Positions 14,705-22,904 are shown, counted from the stretch's first letter. The stretch: 23,037 bases of DNA from Akkermansiaceae bacterium (GCA_014379305.1 JACMMB010000352.1:1-23037), one strand, 5' to 3'. A program made the numbers and translations. The notes: generated by a model from the letters alone, not told the origin.

Positions 14705-16087
14705 TTAAAGCAAGAATTCCACCCAATGCTTATTAGTGGTCACTTGGTTTTTGAATCGCTTCCGCTCGGCGGGCGTTAAGTCTTTCAACTTGGCAGGGGA
14801 AGGGGCGGGCTGCGCGACATCGGTCAAAATGAGTCGGCCTCGCGTTATTTCCCGCAATCGGTTCAAGAGAGGTGGCCACGGTAGTGTCCGATCCCACCGT
14901 TTCTTGATGGACATGTTGATATCCACAGGGACTACGCAGACAAGGTCAGAATGGGTCATTTGTTCCAACCCGACTTGAGTCGTGCCGGCCTCGTGAGGAG
15001 TGCCATTGTGACTCGCGTGGTGTGATCCTTTGTAGAACACGGTCCGTTCGAGAAGATCCTTGATTCGAACATTTCGGATTTCACCATCCGCGCCCGGAAC
15101 TCTCCATGTCAGCTTTTCCCAAGAGATCCAGCTACCGATCTGAGCATCGCCAGGGAAGAGGAGTACCTCACCGGTATCGATGAACTCGAAAGCCAGTGCC
15201 AAGCTAGTATTGTTGGTAAAATCATCGAGATATAGTGCTAGTCGCTCAGCCTCCTGAAGCCAGGCATCGTCTATCTTCCGCCAATCCAGATCCTTTTCCG
15301 AGTAAGACGGAAATTTGCAGGTCCGCTTTCGGTGGCACCTGTCGAAAGGATGGCCTTCTTCCCCTTTGGCGAACGCCAACACGAACCCGTTCGTATGTGC
15401 TGAGAGCTGGAGGGCCTCGTAGCCTTCCCCCTTCCGGGGATTCATAACTTTCAGGTCCTTCGGATCTTCAGGAGGTCCCAATACATAAACGCGGACGTCC
15501 GGAACTTCCTTGAGGGTAAAACAATTCCCTGTTTTTTGATAGATTGGTGGCTTTTTTAAAAGTTTTCGGCCTCTCAGTGCTTCGATAATGTCCTGAGTTT
15601 TCTCGCCCGCCACAGATGGTCCGAAAAAGTCCAAGATTCCTTTCACATGTACCGCCGCCGACATACCAACACCGTGCATCCTGGCAGCAGCCAAGCGGAC
15701 GGCTCCGAGGTTCTTCACCAGTTCCTTTTGAAGTTTCTGGGCTAGCTTGTTATTGGGCTCGTCCATCCATGATAACCACAGCTCCTGGAATGTTACCTTA
15801 TCGAACACCGCGCTTGCTTGGTTGAAACCGGAAAGGTGATCGGTGTGCTGGTGGGTCGCCACTACCACATCAATCACTCCACCTGTCTCGGCAACGATAT
15901 CCTCCGCCACCCGAGTCATAAGCCCCTTGGGATCAGGGGTGACGTCAACGACGCCGCAGTCGATCAATATGTGATAGGCCGAACCATCGGGCTTTTTGAA
16001 ACGGAGGAGGTGGCAGTCTCCAAGACCGTGCCGTGAGGTAAGGATGCGGACTCGTCCGGCTTTTGATCTAAAATGGGGAGTTGGCAT
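14705..16087 (-). CDS. MBL-fold metallo-hydrolase (460 residues)
   Basis: This is a metallo-beta-lactamase fold protein. HILIDCGVVD (39-48) is followed by the metal motif THQHTDH (H79, H81, D83, H84), LLFPGDAQIGSW with Asp314, and FYKGSHHASHNG (H356, H357, H360). The order resembles ComEC/Rec2-type MBL domains and MBL proteins of conflict systems. No signal peptide or membrane segment is visible, so it is cytoplasmic. It is the last gene of a four-gene minus-strand operon, starting only 5 bases after the peptidase stop. A long insert between the two metal motifs (about 85-300) includes a basic HRKRTCKF patch that might bind nucleic acid. The substrate is unknown: nuclease or phosphodiesterase are the likely choices (inference). 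Confidence 0.83.
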   Translation of the reverse strand: MPTPHFRSKAGRVRILTSRHGLGDCHLLRFKKPDGSAYHILIDCGVVDVTPDPKGLMTRVAEDIVAETGGVIDVVVATHQHTDHLSGFNQASAVFDKVTFQELWLSWMDEPNNKLAQKLQKELVKNLGAVRLAAARMHGVGMSAAVHVKGILDFFGPSVAGEKTQDIIEALRGRKLLKKPPIYQKTGNCFTLKEVPDVRVYVLGPPEDPKDLKVMNPRKGEGYEALQLSAHTNGFVLAFAKGEEGHPFDRCHRKRTCKFPSYSEKDLDWRKIDDAWLQEAERLALYLDDFTNNTSLALAFEFIDTGEVLLFPGDAQIGSWISWEKLTWRVPGADGEIRNVRIKDLLERTVFYKGSHHASHNGTPHEAGTTQVGLEQMTHSDLVCVVPVDINMSIKKRWDRTLPWPPLLNRLREITRGRLILTDVAQPAPSPAKLKDLTPAERKRFKNQVTTNKHWVEFLL

Positions 16088-16092
16088 TAACT

Positions 16093-17964
16093 CTATGTGT
16101 GAAGGTGAAGTCGTGCAATGGCCTCCTCGGATCCTGCTAAGGCGATTACTGTGGGGTTACCCGTAATCCAATCCATGAAAACTTTGAATCGTTCGGCGGA
16201 GCCAATCGGCTTGATTATAGCGTAGCGTAGCTCCAGCGTGTCTAGGTCGAGGATCAGGGAGGCTCCTCCAGTGAAACTCAACTCATGGCCGCCGATTTTG
16301 AGAATACGCCGCTGTGTGATCGCGAGCACGACTTGGTTGACTTCCCCCCCATCTGGCCCTCGACGGCGCACCGGCCGGACTGCGTGTACCTGGAAACTGG
16401 GCCTGCCATTTGATCCCTTTCTCAAGTTGGAGATTTTGGAAGCGGACGAAAGGGCCAAGCCGGTGATTTTCTCAAGGTTGCCAAGGCGCTGACCATCGAT
16501 TTTTCCGGATAAAATTCCATGAACCTTGATCTGAAAAGTTCGCCAGGTTTGGAATGTCTCGAATCGTGTTGGTCGAAATTCGGTGCTCTTTAGTACTGGG
16601 CGCAGTTGCTCTGTCAGATATTGGATGGCCTCAACCGCCGAGAGGTCAAGTTCGCTTCCCGTCGCCCATCGGAGAGAGTTTTCAGAAAACGTGCGCAATT
16701 GCCGTGGATAGATTCCGCGTTTCCGGAATGCCTCAATGACGGCAACCCTGTAGTGGCGGGTGTCTTCGGGCACCAGGTCCATGTCTGCGGTTATGATCGC
16801 CCTCAGATAATCGCCAAATGTCAGGTCTACGGGGGGGCAGTAATCAAGTGCTCTGATGCACATTCCAAGTATGTGTTCCGCCGTCTTGGAGGCTTCTTGC
16901 GTGAGCCTATTCACCAAGTCCGGAGGTAAGGCCCCGGCAGGTAGGACCCCCGATCCGCCGGTCGCGATTCGAATCAGGTCCGCAATTCGCGATCGGTAGA
17001 TCGCGAGGAAAGCATCGAAAACGGCGGCCACCAGGACGGCTCCGCGGGCATGGGGCTCAGGGCTGCTCTCGTAGTCTGATGGGTCAGGAACGCGGGGCTT
17101 CCAAGCGCCGGTAGCATCGTCTAACTTCCCTATTGCATCGCGGAGGCCACCGTAGAGGCCCGTTGCCTGTCCGAATTGTTGTGCGAGTTCTCCCAGCAAA
17201 CTTTGGCTCGCGAGGTCTCCCCGGGTCTTAGAGATCTGGTGCCGCAACACCGCAGGAAAGGTGAAGTGCTGGAATAATGCGACGATATCGGCGAGCGCCT
17301 CGTGGAAGGCCAACACGTCTGGATTTGTCGCCTGGAGGTATTTGGGAAGGATCGTGTCAAGAAGGGCATGGGTGGTTTCATGAGCAATGATGTCGTGAGA
17401 CAGGCACGTGAATACGATCCCCCCCGGCAACTGTGCGCCCTTCGCTACCGCGACTGCGGGAAAATAGCCGAAGAGCAAAGCCCTCTTCTCGGGACTATAA
17501 TATGCATTTGCGCCACGAAAGGCATGGGGATAGATACGGAGTCGATGAATAAATTCGTCGCGTTCGTTGGTTGCCTCTTTTTCGTTGTAACGGGACCATA
17601 TCACTCGCCTACCCAGCGCCCTCTCGAAATTGCCGATTGTCGTCATCGCAACCGCGTAAACGAATTGTTGATGAAACTTGGGATTACCTTCATCGGGTAA
17701 AAGGCCGTCGGAAGCGATCAGGGAGGGATCGTTTAGATCCACTGGATCATAGAAGCACCCGCTGGCGGGGTCGTGGTCGATCACTTCAATATACTCGCCC
17801 ACCGGCCCCGGTCTCAAATCCGGATCCCACGGAAGACGGAAGACAATTTCGTTGATTTCGGCAGTTGCGAACTGCTGGGACAGGCCCGGATCAAAGGCGT
17901 AACCCCGGAGCCTCCGCCATTGGGGCAACGGAAGAGCCAAAAGCTTTTTCTTTTTTGCAGGCAT
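16093..17964 (-). CDS. Gluzincin (M4-like, HETTH) metallopeptidase, large conflict-type
   Basis: This protein has 623 residues. DIIAHETTHALLDTI (191-205) holds the zinc motif HETTH (H195, E196, H199), and FHEALADIVALF (220-231) supplies the third ligand Glu222, as in thermolysin-like gluzincins. There is no signal peptide or propeptide; the start is very basic (MPAKKKK), so the enzyme is likely intracellular, unlike most M4 peptidases. The last 150 residues look like a separate domain with LVLDLD-type strands. The start lies 2 bases after the stop of the 68-residue protein, and the stop lies 5 bases before an MBL gene. An intracellular protease between two MBL hydrolases suggests a protease-activated effector or a toxin module (inference). 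Confidence 0.83.
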   Translation of the reverse strand: MPAKKKKLLALPLPQWRRLRGYAFDPGLSQQFATAEINEIVFRLPWDPDLRPGPVGEYIEVIDHDPASGCFYDPVDLNDPSLIASDGLLPDEGNPKFHQQFVYAVAMTTIGNFERALGRRVIWSRYNEKEATNERDEFIHRLRIYPHAFRGANAYYSPEKRALLFGYFPAVAVAKGAQLPGGIVFTCLSHDIIAHETTHALLDTILPKYLQATNPDVLAFHEALADIVALFQHFTFPAVLRHQISKTRGDLASQSLLGELAQQFGQATGLYGGLRDAIGKLDDATGAWKPRVPDPSDYESSPEPHARGAVLVAAVFDAFLAIYRSRIADLIRIATGGSGVLPAGALPPDLVNRLTQEASKTAEHILGMCIRALDYCPPVDLTFGDYLRAIITADMDLVPEDTRHYRVAVIEAFRKRGIYPRQLRTFSENSLRWATGSELDLSAVEAIQYLTEQLRPVLKSTEFRPTRFETFQTWRTFQIKVHGILSGKIDGQRLGNLEKITGLALSSASKISNLRKGSNGRPSFQVHAVRPVRRRGPDGGEVNQVVLAITQRRILKIGGHELSFTGGASLILDLDTLELRYAIIKPIGSAERFKVFMDWITGNPTVIALAGSEEAIARLHLHT

Positions 17965-17966
17965 CT

Positions 17967-18173
17967 TTATAGGTCAAGAATACCGCCGTCGTAGTGGCCA
18001 GCCAGCATTCTGCCAGCGTTCAGTAGATATGGCGCGCTACGGCTTCGAGGTAAAATTTGAACAATTGCCGTCTGGCAGTCGAAAGGGATAGCTTCCGTAG
18101 GGCTCTGAGTAATCATGTTGTATTCGACCTTCGTTGCCATTTGGCTTGAATTCCGGGAAGAAATTTGCGTCAC
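17967..18173 (-). CDS. Small protein (68 residues) between MBL and peptidase genes
   Basis: The frame ends at a TAA only 2 bases before the peptidase ATG and can start at a GTG 10 bases after the MBL stop, so it fills the gap exactly. That fit is the main support. A later ATG (18140) would give 57 residues. The sequence has a polar N-terminal half and a DCQTAIVQILPR...APYLLNAGRML segment that looks like real protein, ending HYDGGILDL. I do not recognise a family. It could be a substrate, inhibitor or activator of the peptidase. No strong ribosome binding site is visible, so translation probably depends on coupling to the MBL gene. Confidence 0.55.
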   Translation of the reverse strand: MTQISSRNSSQMATKVEYNMITQSPTEAIPFDCQTAIVQILPRSRSAPYLLNAGRMLAGHYDGGILDL

Positions 18174-18183
18174 TTTTATAGTT

Positions 18184-19218
18184 TCAAGAGTTCTCGTCCC
18201 ATAGCGCCGGGACGGTGGACGTGCTGATTTGTGGTACAGTCCCATTACAAAAACGTGTCCAGCGCCCTTTGCTCGGCTCCCTACTCGGATAGTAGGTTGC
18301 GTAAACCTTCCCTCCCGCTCCCTTAACAGCATTGACCAGTTTCTTGCTTGGATGCTTGACGCTCCCCCTGGCTGAAATCATAGAAGTCTTAGGTCTAAAA
18401 TAGTCGATGAGATCTTGGTTTAGATTCCTCCGGCTCCCGTGATGCGGAATTTGCATCCAGTGCAGCGCTTCCAAATTGTAACGTTTGACCGTGTCCGCGA
18501 AAGCTTCTACTCCTGCATCAGCAGTAAGAAGATAGATCTCATTATTAGGAGAAACGATTGCGAGGATGGTTGAAACTTCGTTCTCGGGAGAAGTTGGTTC
18601 ACCGCCCAATCCGCCATCTCGCTCTTCCGCCTCTTCGGTGAGAACCTTTAGGGCAAGGGCCGCAAGAGAATGATCGGCGCGGCGGGCATACCTCTCATTT
18701 AGGATCGTTTGGAGGGATTCGACCTGCATTCGTTCGATCTGGCGTTGATAGAACTCGGCGGTGGGGCTGAGGACGACCAAAGGTCCAATTTGTGCGCCGG
18801 CAAATGGATGAGAAATCGGGACACCTGACAGCGAGGCTAGTAGCTCCTTTTGAATGGCCTTTGAAGTTGCGATTTTGTCGGCGAATGCCTCCTGATTTTG
18901 AAACATCCGCGACAACGATACTTCCAAATCACTGACCAACTCCTGAACATGCATCCATGCGTGGCCAATGGTAACAGTTTTACTTTTCACAATTTCAACC
19001 AGACCACCGGCGTGGTCAGCGTGATGATGAGAGCACACAAGATGATCGATATGGTTTTCTCCAAGGCTCGCGAGGACACCGAGGACGACTGAGCCATCAG
19101 ACGAATTTCCTCCATCGATGAGAACGTTTGTTTTCACTCCATTCGAGTGCTTCCTGATGAAGATTGAATCCGCATTTCCAAGCGAAAGGACAAAAATTTC
19201 AAAGCCGTCGTAATTCAT
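18184..19218 (-). CDS. ComEC/Rec2-like MBL-fold hydrolase (344 residues)
   Basis: The ATG at 19218 is chosen because GGAG stands 6 bases before it; a GTG at 19230 would add four residues. The motifs are VLIDGGNSSDGS (33-44), the metal site SHHHADH (H64, H66, D68, H69), LLTADAG (Asp234) and MQIPHHGSRRN (H259, H260), then SARGSVKHPSKKLVNAVKGAG, typical of the MBL domain of ComEC, which degrades the non-transported DNA strand. Here the domain stands alone without the membrane channel, so it is a soluble nuclease or phosphodiesterase (inference). It is the first gene of the operon, and the region upstream (from 19219) must hold the promoter. Confidence 0.85.
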   Translation of the reverse strand: MNYDGFEIFVLSLGNADSIFIRKHSNGVKTNVLIDGGNSSDGSVVLGVLASLGENHIDHLVCSHHHADHAGGLVEIVKSKTVTIGHAWMHVQELVSDLEVSLSRMFQNQEAFADKIATSKAIQKELLASLSGVPISHPFAGAQIGPLVVLSPTAEFYQRQIERMQVESLQTILNERYARRADHSLAALALKVLTEEAEERDGGLGGEPTSPENEVSTILAIVSPNNEIYLLTADAGVEAFADTVKRYNLEALHWMQIPHHGSRRNLNQDLIDYFRPKTSMISARGSVKHPSKKLVNAVKGAGGKVYATYYPSREPSKGRWTRFCNGTVPQISTSTVPALWDENS

Positions 19219-19755
19219 TGTGCGCTCCACATTCGGGCGCTGACTCTCTAATACTTTGAATCTGATGGCAAGAAATTTGACGTTTTAGGCTGGGAGCGGC
19301 CTGCGGCGCGGCTCTTGGCTAACTCGGGCAAGGGCGTTCCGCCGATCCAATGCGTCACCATCGGAAGCGTTGCCGCATCACGCCGGAACCTACTTTGCCA
19401 GAACGCGCCGCGGTGGTTACCCAGTTACTGGATCCGTTTACAGAGCTCTTAAGGCGCTACTCTTGCCGTGATCAAATCGTGCGGGGGCGAGAACGGAAGC
19501 AATCGGCTCTTTAGTGCAAAGCGAGCAAACCCAAGAGGTCCGTGCGGCTGTTTTTTCAAGCACGCCTAGGGGATGCGGGAAGGGGGATCCCCCGGGGGGG
19601 TGAAAGCTACGGCAGTGTTTCTGGCGCAACTGAGTCTCAAGAAGGATGCTCAGTTTTCGATGAGGCTTGGTCGAATTGTTCCGATCATTCCTCATTTTCC
19701 TTCTCACCCCGCCGGCTTTCCATCAGGTTACCGGCTTTGACATAAAGCAACCAAC
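19219..19755. other. Gap of 537 bases, no gene supported
   Basis: Short open frames exist on both strands, but none has a recognisable motif, good start or convincing composition. A 12-base perfect palindrome GGGGGATCCCCC (19582-19593) is followed by seven G. The stretch must contain the promoters of the MBL operon (minus) and the channel gene (plus), and may also contain the scar of a lost gene. Confidence 0.4.
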
Positions 19756-20544
19756 ATGAGTTTACGCATACGAACATGGGAAATCGTTGAGGCTCCCAAG
19801 CGAGGTGACACCACGAGCCGAATCTATGACATTGTGCTGTTGGGCCTGATTTTCCTTAACGTAATCGCTGTCATCGTTGGCACAGTTCAGTCGATTGAGT
19901 TGCGCTGGGGAGCTGTTTTGGAAGTATTGGAGGTCGTTTCAGTGATTGTTTTCACTTTCGACTACTTGGCTCGACTGTGGTCGTGCACTGTTGATTACCG
20001 ATACACCGGTAGGATACGCGGACGGTTCCGACTCGCTTTGCAGCCGATGTCAATCATTGACCTGATTTCCATTCTTCCGTTTTACCTCCCTTTTGTCGGA
20101 ATTGATCTACGATTCCTGCGTGTTCTTAGGCTTCTTAGGATTTTTCGTATCGCCAAGATAGGCCGCTACTACTCGTCGCTGAATGTGATTCAGCACGTAA
20201 TCAAAGGAAAGAAGGAGGAACTCTTACTTTCATTGGTCATCATGGGGATTCTCATGGTCGTCTCATCGAGCGCGCTCTACTATTGCGAGAACTCGGCTCA
20301 GCCGGAAGTCTTCTCAAGCATACCGGCAACAATGTGGTGGTCCGTGGAGACCCTTTCCACGGTCGGCTATGGAGACATGTTCCCAATGACAATTCCGGGT
20401 AAGCTCTGTGCAAGTGTAACCTCCATGCTCGGAATCGGTATGTTTGCGCTGCCAACTGGAATTCTTGGTGCTGGATTTGTAGAAGAAATACGGAAGAAAA
20501 ATGGAAATCGGGGTTGTCCGCACTGTGGGAAGGACATTCATTAG
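19756..20544 (+). CDS. Voltage-gated-type potassium channel with C-terminal zinc-ribbon tail
   Basis: This 262-residue six-helix channel subunit has S1 at about 24-45, S2-S3 at 55-75 and 98-115, and S4 RFLRVLRLLRIFRIAKIGR (119-137) with regularly spaced Arg/Lys. S5 follows at 156-178, then the pore helix and selectivity filter TVGYGD (202-207) and S6 (about 215-240). The protein would sit in the inner membrane as a tetramer, as in KvAP. The tail ends CPHCGKDIH, a half zinc ribbon. It is a single gene on the plus strand with no partner nearby. A role in osmotic or membrane-potential control is likely; a defence link is only suggested by position. Confidence 0.9.
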   Translation: MSLRIRTWEIVEAPKRGDTTSRIYDIVLLGLIFLNVIAVIVGTVQSIELRWGAVLEVLEVVSVIVFTFDYLARLWSCTVDYRYTGRIRGRFRLALQPMSIIDLISILPFYLPFVGIDLRFLRVLRLLRIFRIAKIGRYYSSLNVIQHVIKGKKEELLLSLVIMGILMVVSSSALYYCENSAQPEVFSSIPATMWWSVETLSTVGYGDMFPMTIPGKLCASVTSMLGIGMFALPTGILGAGFVEEIRKKNGNRGCPHCGKDIH

Positions 20545-20559
20545 AAAAAGGTGGGTGAA

Positions 20560-20583
20560 ACCTATGCCGCAATGCGCATAGGT
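20560..20583 (+). terminator. Stem-loop after the potassium channel gene
   Basis: ACCTATGC (20560-20567) and GCATAGGT (20576-20583) form a perfect 8-pair stem with an 8-base loop, starting 16 bases after the channel stop codon. There is no T run, so it may stop transcription weakly or protect the 3' end. The bases from here to 20832 hold no gene I can support. Confidence 0.35.
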
Positions 20584-20832
20584 GACCGGAATACCAGATT
20601 TCACCAGGTTTCCTTCCGGCGCAGTAGGACGCCAGCCGACGGCTTTATTTATCTCCGGCTGCGGATACCCGCTACAGCAACGCAGGCAAAAATGGGGAGA
20701 GGGCACGACTCACCTCAGGAATTGGAGTCAATGCAAATTGCGACCTTTGGTGCGAATAGACGCCGCATCCGGATCGGAAGATGGTGAATGACTATTGAGG
20801 TCTTTCTGCTGTGTGTGATGATCCGGGAGATG

Positions 20833-20865
20833 AAAAAAGCGGCCCCCGGAGAACCAGGAGACCGC
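20833..20865 (-). terminator. Rho-independent terminator of the HU gene
   Basis: On the minus strand GCGGTCTCC and GGGGGCCGC pair over nine positions (three G-U) around a 9-base loop and are followed directly by six T. It lies 30 bases after the HU stop codon. Confidence 0.8.
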
Positions 20866-20894
20866 CGTGGTTGAAGAGGAAAGGTGGACCACCC

Positions 20895-21224
20895 TTAGAG
20901 GGCCATGTCCTTGAGCTTCTTCAGCGGGCGCACTTTCACCACGGTAGTGGCTGGCTTGGACTTGAACATCACTTCCTCCTTGGTGAAGGGGTTGATTCCC
21001 TTGTGTGCCTTGACCGCCGGCTTGCGGACGGTGCTGATCTTCAGCAAGCCGGGCAGGACGAATTCGCCGACCGCTTTCTTGTTGACGTGCGCTTCGATGA
21101 CGTCGGTCAGGCTGTCCAGAACGGCGGACACCTGCTTGCGGCTGAGTTCCGTGCTCGCCGCGATCTGGTCGAGGATTTGAGTCTTGCTGAATCTGTCTTT
21201 GATTGGGGTAGTTTTCGTTGCCAT
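20895..21224 (-). CDS. HU/IHF-family DNA-binding protein
   Basis: This 109-residue protein has the HU fold. Helices carry FSKTQILDQIAASTELSRKQVSAVLDSLTDVI, then the beta part with EFVLPGLLKISTVRKPA, the DNA-arm stretch AHKGINPFTKEEVMFKSKPA (where most HU have RNPxTG) and a basic end VVKVRPLKKLKDMAL. It is longer than the usual 90 residues at both ends, a form common in Verrucomicrobia and Planctomycetes, often called histone-like. The arm reads INPFTKEE in place of NPQTGEE. It would bend and pack chromosomal DNA as a dimer. A clear terminator follows it. It is likely a chromosomal rather than a cargo gene. Confidence 0.92.
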   Translation of the reverse strand: MATKTTPIKDRFSKTQILDQIAASTELSRKQVSAVLDSLTDVIEAHVNKKAVGEFVLPGLLKISTVRKPAVKAHKGINPFTKEEVMFKSKPATTVVKVRPLKKLKDMAL

Positions 21225-21330
21225 GCGGAAGAGTCCAGATGACAGGTCGCGGATGTCAAGGCTGCCGGGACTGCAAAAAGCGGAAACGAGCCTCCTAGGT
21301 CAGGAAAGACGACCATCCCAGCGCCTTTCG

Positions 21331-21350
21331 CCGGGCTCCAGATGAGCCGG
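21331..21350 (-). terminator. Weak stem-loop after the AP2-like gene
   Basis: GGCTC (21334-21338) and GAGCC (21344-21348) pair around a 5-base loop, with flanking GC, 10 bases after the end of the AP2-like gene on the minus strand. No T run follows, so the role is uncertain. Confidence 0.3.
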
Positions 21351-21359
21351 ACATGAGTA

Positions 21360-21623
21360 TCAGATGGCTTCGAGGAGCACCTTGTTCGCTTTTTTGATGG
21401 TGGTGGCGGTCAGTTTCCCCTCAACGCGTTTGGAGTTCTCGATGATGGCCTTCACCTCTGTCAGAGTCTTTTCCGCAGCCGCGAGAGCCTTCTTGGGGCC
21501 CCCGAGCTTCTTATCAGGGAAGTAGCGGGTGAAGGTAGAGCCTGCGCGGCTGATACAGAGACGCCATCCTTCAAAGGCAGCTGTTTCGTAGGAGAAGCGG
21601 GTCAAGTTCTTTTTCGATTTCAT
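21360..21623 (-). CDS. Small AP2-like/hypothetical protein
   Basis: The ATG at 21623 gives 87 residues. The frame runs on upstream without a natural start and the extra part looks like noise. GWRLCISRAGSTFTRYFPDKKLGGPKKALAAAEKTL (residues 19-54) has the look of an AP2-type beta-sheet plus helix (GWR.xIxRxG...YFxDKKxGG...AL.AA), as in bacterial AP2 or integrase-arm DNA-binding domains. A Lys-rich helical tail follows. It probably binds DNA. It stands in the same direction as HU, 135 bases upstream of it. No partner enzyme is near, and its function is unknown. Confidence 0.7.
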   Translation of the reverse strand: MKSKKNLTRFSYETAAFEGWRLCISRAGSTFTRYFPDKKLGGPKKALAAAEKTLTEVKAIIENSKRVEGKLTATTIKKANKVLLEAI

Positions 21624-21837
21624 GGTGGTATGTCGAGTTCGTGAAGGATGGTTTTGTGCGACAGGAAATCCAGCGTTTTTGGTGGGAGGAGGTGTTCTCA
21701 CCGATTGTGGATCCTGGGTAGTTGAATGGGGGGATGATGCCCTTGCTGTAGGAGCTCCCGTCGTCGGGCTTTCAGGCCCCCTCCCAAGCATCCGTTCGCT
21801 AGAGGCGGCGATTTGACGAGGTGCGTAATGGAATCGA

Positions 21838-22221
21838 TCACTCCAGGAAGACCCGAGAAGGGCTGAAACATTTGGCCCGCGGCTTGCCTTCGAAAGCGAT
21901 GTGAATATCACCGTTCTGATCGATTTGAATGATCGTTCCAAGATCGTCATCCTCGCCCCTCACCATGACCCCCGGTTCCAAGCGAAAAAACGGATTGTCG
22001 GCAGCAGCGGCGGCGGAAATCGGCCATCCAAGTTCGTATGGAATCGATCTCCTGGCGTCGTGGGTCTCCGGATAGCTCGCCTCGATCAGTTCGGACGCAA
22101 ACCCGGTCTGAATTTCAGCCAACCGGGCGGCTGCTTTGAGCCCGAACTTCCCAGTGGATAAGTGCTGGGCGCAGTGGCTCAGTGCATTGATCACTTGGTC
22201 GTTGTTCGTCTTCTGTTCCAT
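21838..22221 (-). CDS. Hypothetical protein with SH3-like C-terminal half
   Basis: The ATG at 22221 (MEQKTNND) gives 127 residues; an upstream start at 22254 is possible. The N-terminal half is helical (INALSHCAQHLSTGKFGLKAAARLAEIQ). The C-terminal half has PGVMVRGEDDDLGTIIQIDQNGDIHIAFEGKPR, a strand pattern like small SH3/KOW-type barrels. I do not recognise a named family. It lies 214 bases upstream of the AP2-like gene on the same strand. Two adjacent strong hairpins stand 60-121 bases before its start and could be in its leader. Confidence 0.6.
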   Translation of the reverse strand: MEQKTNNDQVINALSHCAQHLSTGKFGLKAAARLAEIQTGFASELIEASYPETHDARRSIPYELGWPISAAAAADNPFFRLEPGVMVRGEDDDLGTIIQIDQNGDIHIAFEGKPRAKCFSPSRVFLE

Positions 22222-22280
22222 GGTCGTCAAATAACAGGATCCTTCGAATTGCACAAGGGTTTCCTACCTTTCGAGGTTAT

Positions 22281-22318
22281 GGCACCAATCGGGATCAGAT
22301 TGAAGTCCGATTGGTGCC
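22281..22318. repeat. Perfect 12-base inverted repeat (hairpin 1)
   Basis: GGCACCAATCGG (22281-22292) and CCGATTGGTGCC (22307-22318) are perfect complements around a 14-base loop. No T run follows on either strand. It lies 60 bases before the start of the minus-strand hypothetical gene. Confidence 0.7.
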
Positions 22319-22342
22319 GGGATTCCGCCGGAGTAGAATCCC
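22319..22342. repeat. Perfect 7-base inverted repeat (hairpin 2), abutting hairpin 1
   Basis: GGGATTC (22319-22325) and GAATCCC (22336-22342) pair around a 10-base loop, starting at the base after hairpin 1 ends. Confidence 0.55.
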
Positions 22343-22459
22343 TCAGCAGTTGTCATAGGTCCGAGATGTCAACCGTCAGAACGTCCAGTTTGCCCGCGAG
22401 TGACAGTGAGCGGCAAGGCTTCAGGAGCCCACTTTCCCGGCGGTAGGGAGCGGAGGGTG

Positions 22460-22617
22460 TCAGATTAGCTCTACGTCGATTAATTCTCGGTATTCCTCGG
22501 TCGTATTGAATCCCGCTATCTTGCCTGAACCTGGAACAAAATATTGTCATATCCTCCGAGGTTGTGGGCGAGGACTTTCGGTTCGGTTTCTTGGATGCGC
22601 TTTAGGATGTGGTACAT
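22460..22617 (-). pseudogene. Small frameshifted reading frame, possible former conserved protein
   Basis: From an ATG at 22617 the minus strand reads MYHILKRIQETEPKVLAHNL and on to GGYDNILF, then stops. In another frame, VPGSGKIAGFNTTEEYRELI continues to a TGA at 22460-22462. The two halves join naturally around NILF/FVPGSGKIAGF, which suggests one protein of about 52 residues with a small indel. I do not recognise the family, and the case rests on composition only. Confidence 0.3.
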
Positions 22618-22904
22618 GACGATTGGAAGGTAACAAGTTTGTCAAATCAGCGAGTTCGGATTCTCTCGGCCAAGAATTAAGCAAGGCTTCGTCGCAATCC
22701 GAAGTTGAATCCCCCCTGGCACGGGTCGCTAAAAGTCATGGTGCCCACAGCTCTGGCTTTGCTGATCGGCTTCGTTGAAGCGAAGCGCCTGGAAAGTTTG
22801 GGCAAATCGGCTTCTCGGGATATCAGCGAGGATTGGAGTATTGAGGCGGACCCCGAAAATCGGGCCAAGGGCTAAGCTATGATTGTTTGGTCGGGAGCGG
22901 GTGC

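Noticed and set aside
19582..19600. GGGGGATCCCCC palindrome followed by seven G as an operator or terminator
   Set aside because: A GC-only palindrome around a BamHI-like core with no conserved context; no gene end is close enough.
19542..19745. Small plus-strand frame before the channel gene
   Set aside because: No motif, poor composition and no ribosome binding site; it overlaps a minus-strand frame of equal weakness.
22677..22868. Minus-strand frame of 63 codons next to the IS element
   Set aside because: No recognisable domain and Ser/Arg-rich shadow-like composition.
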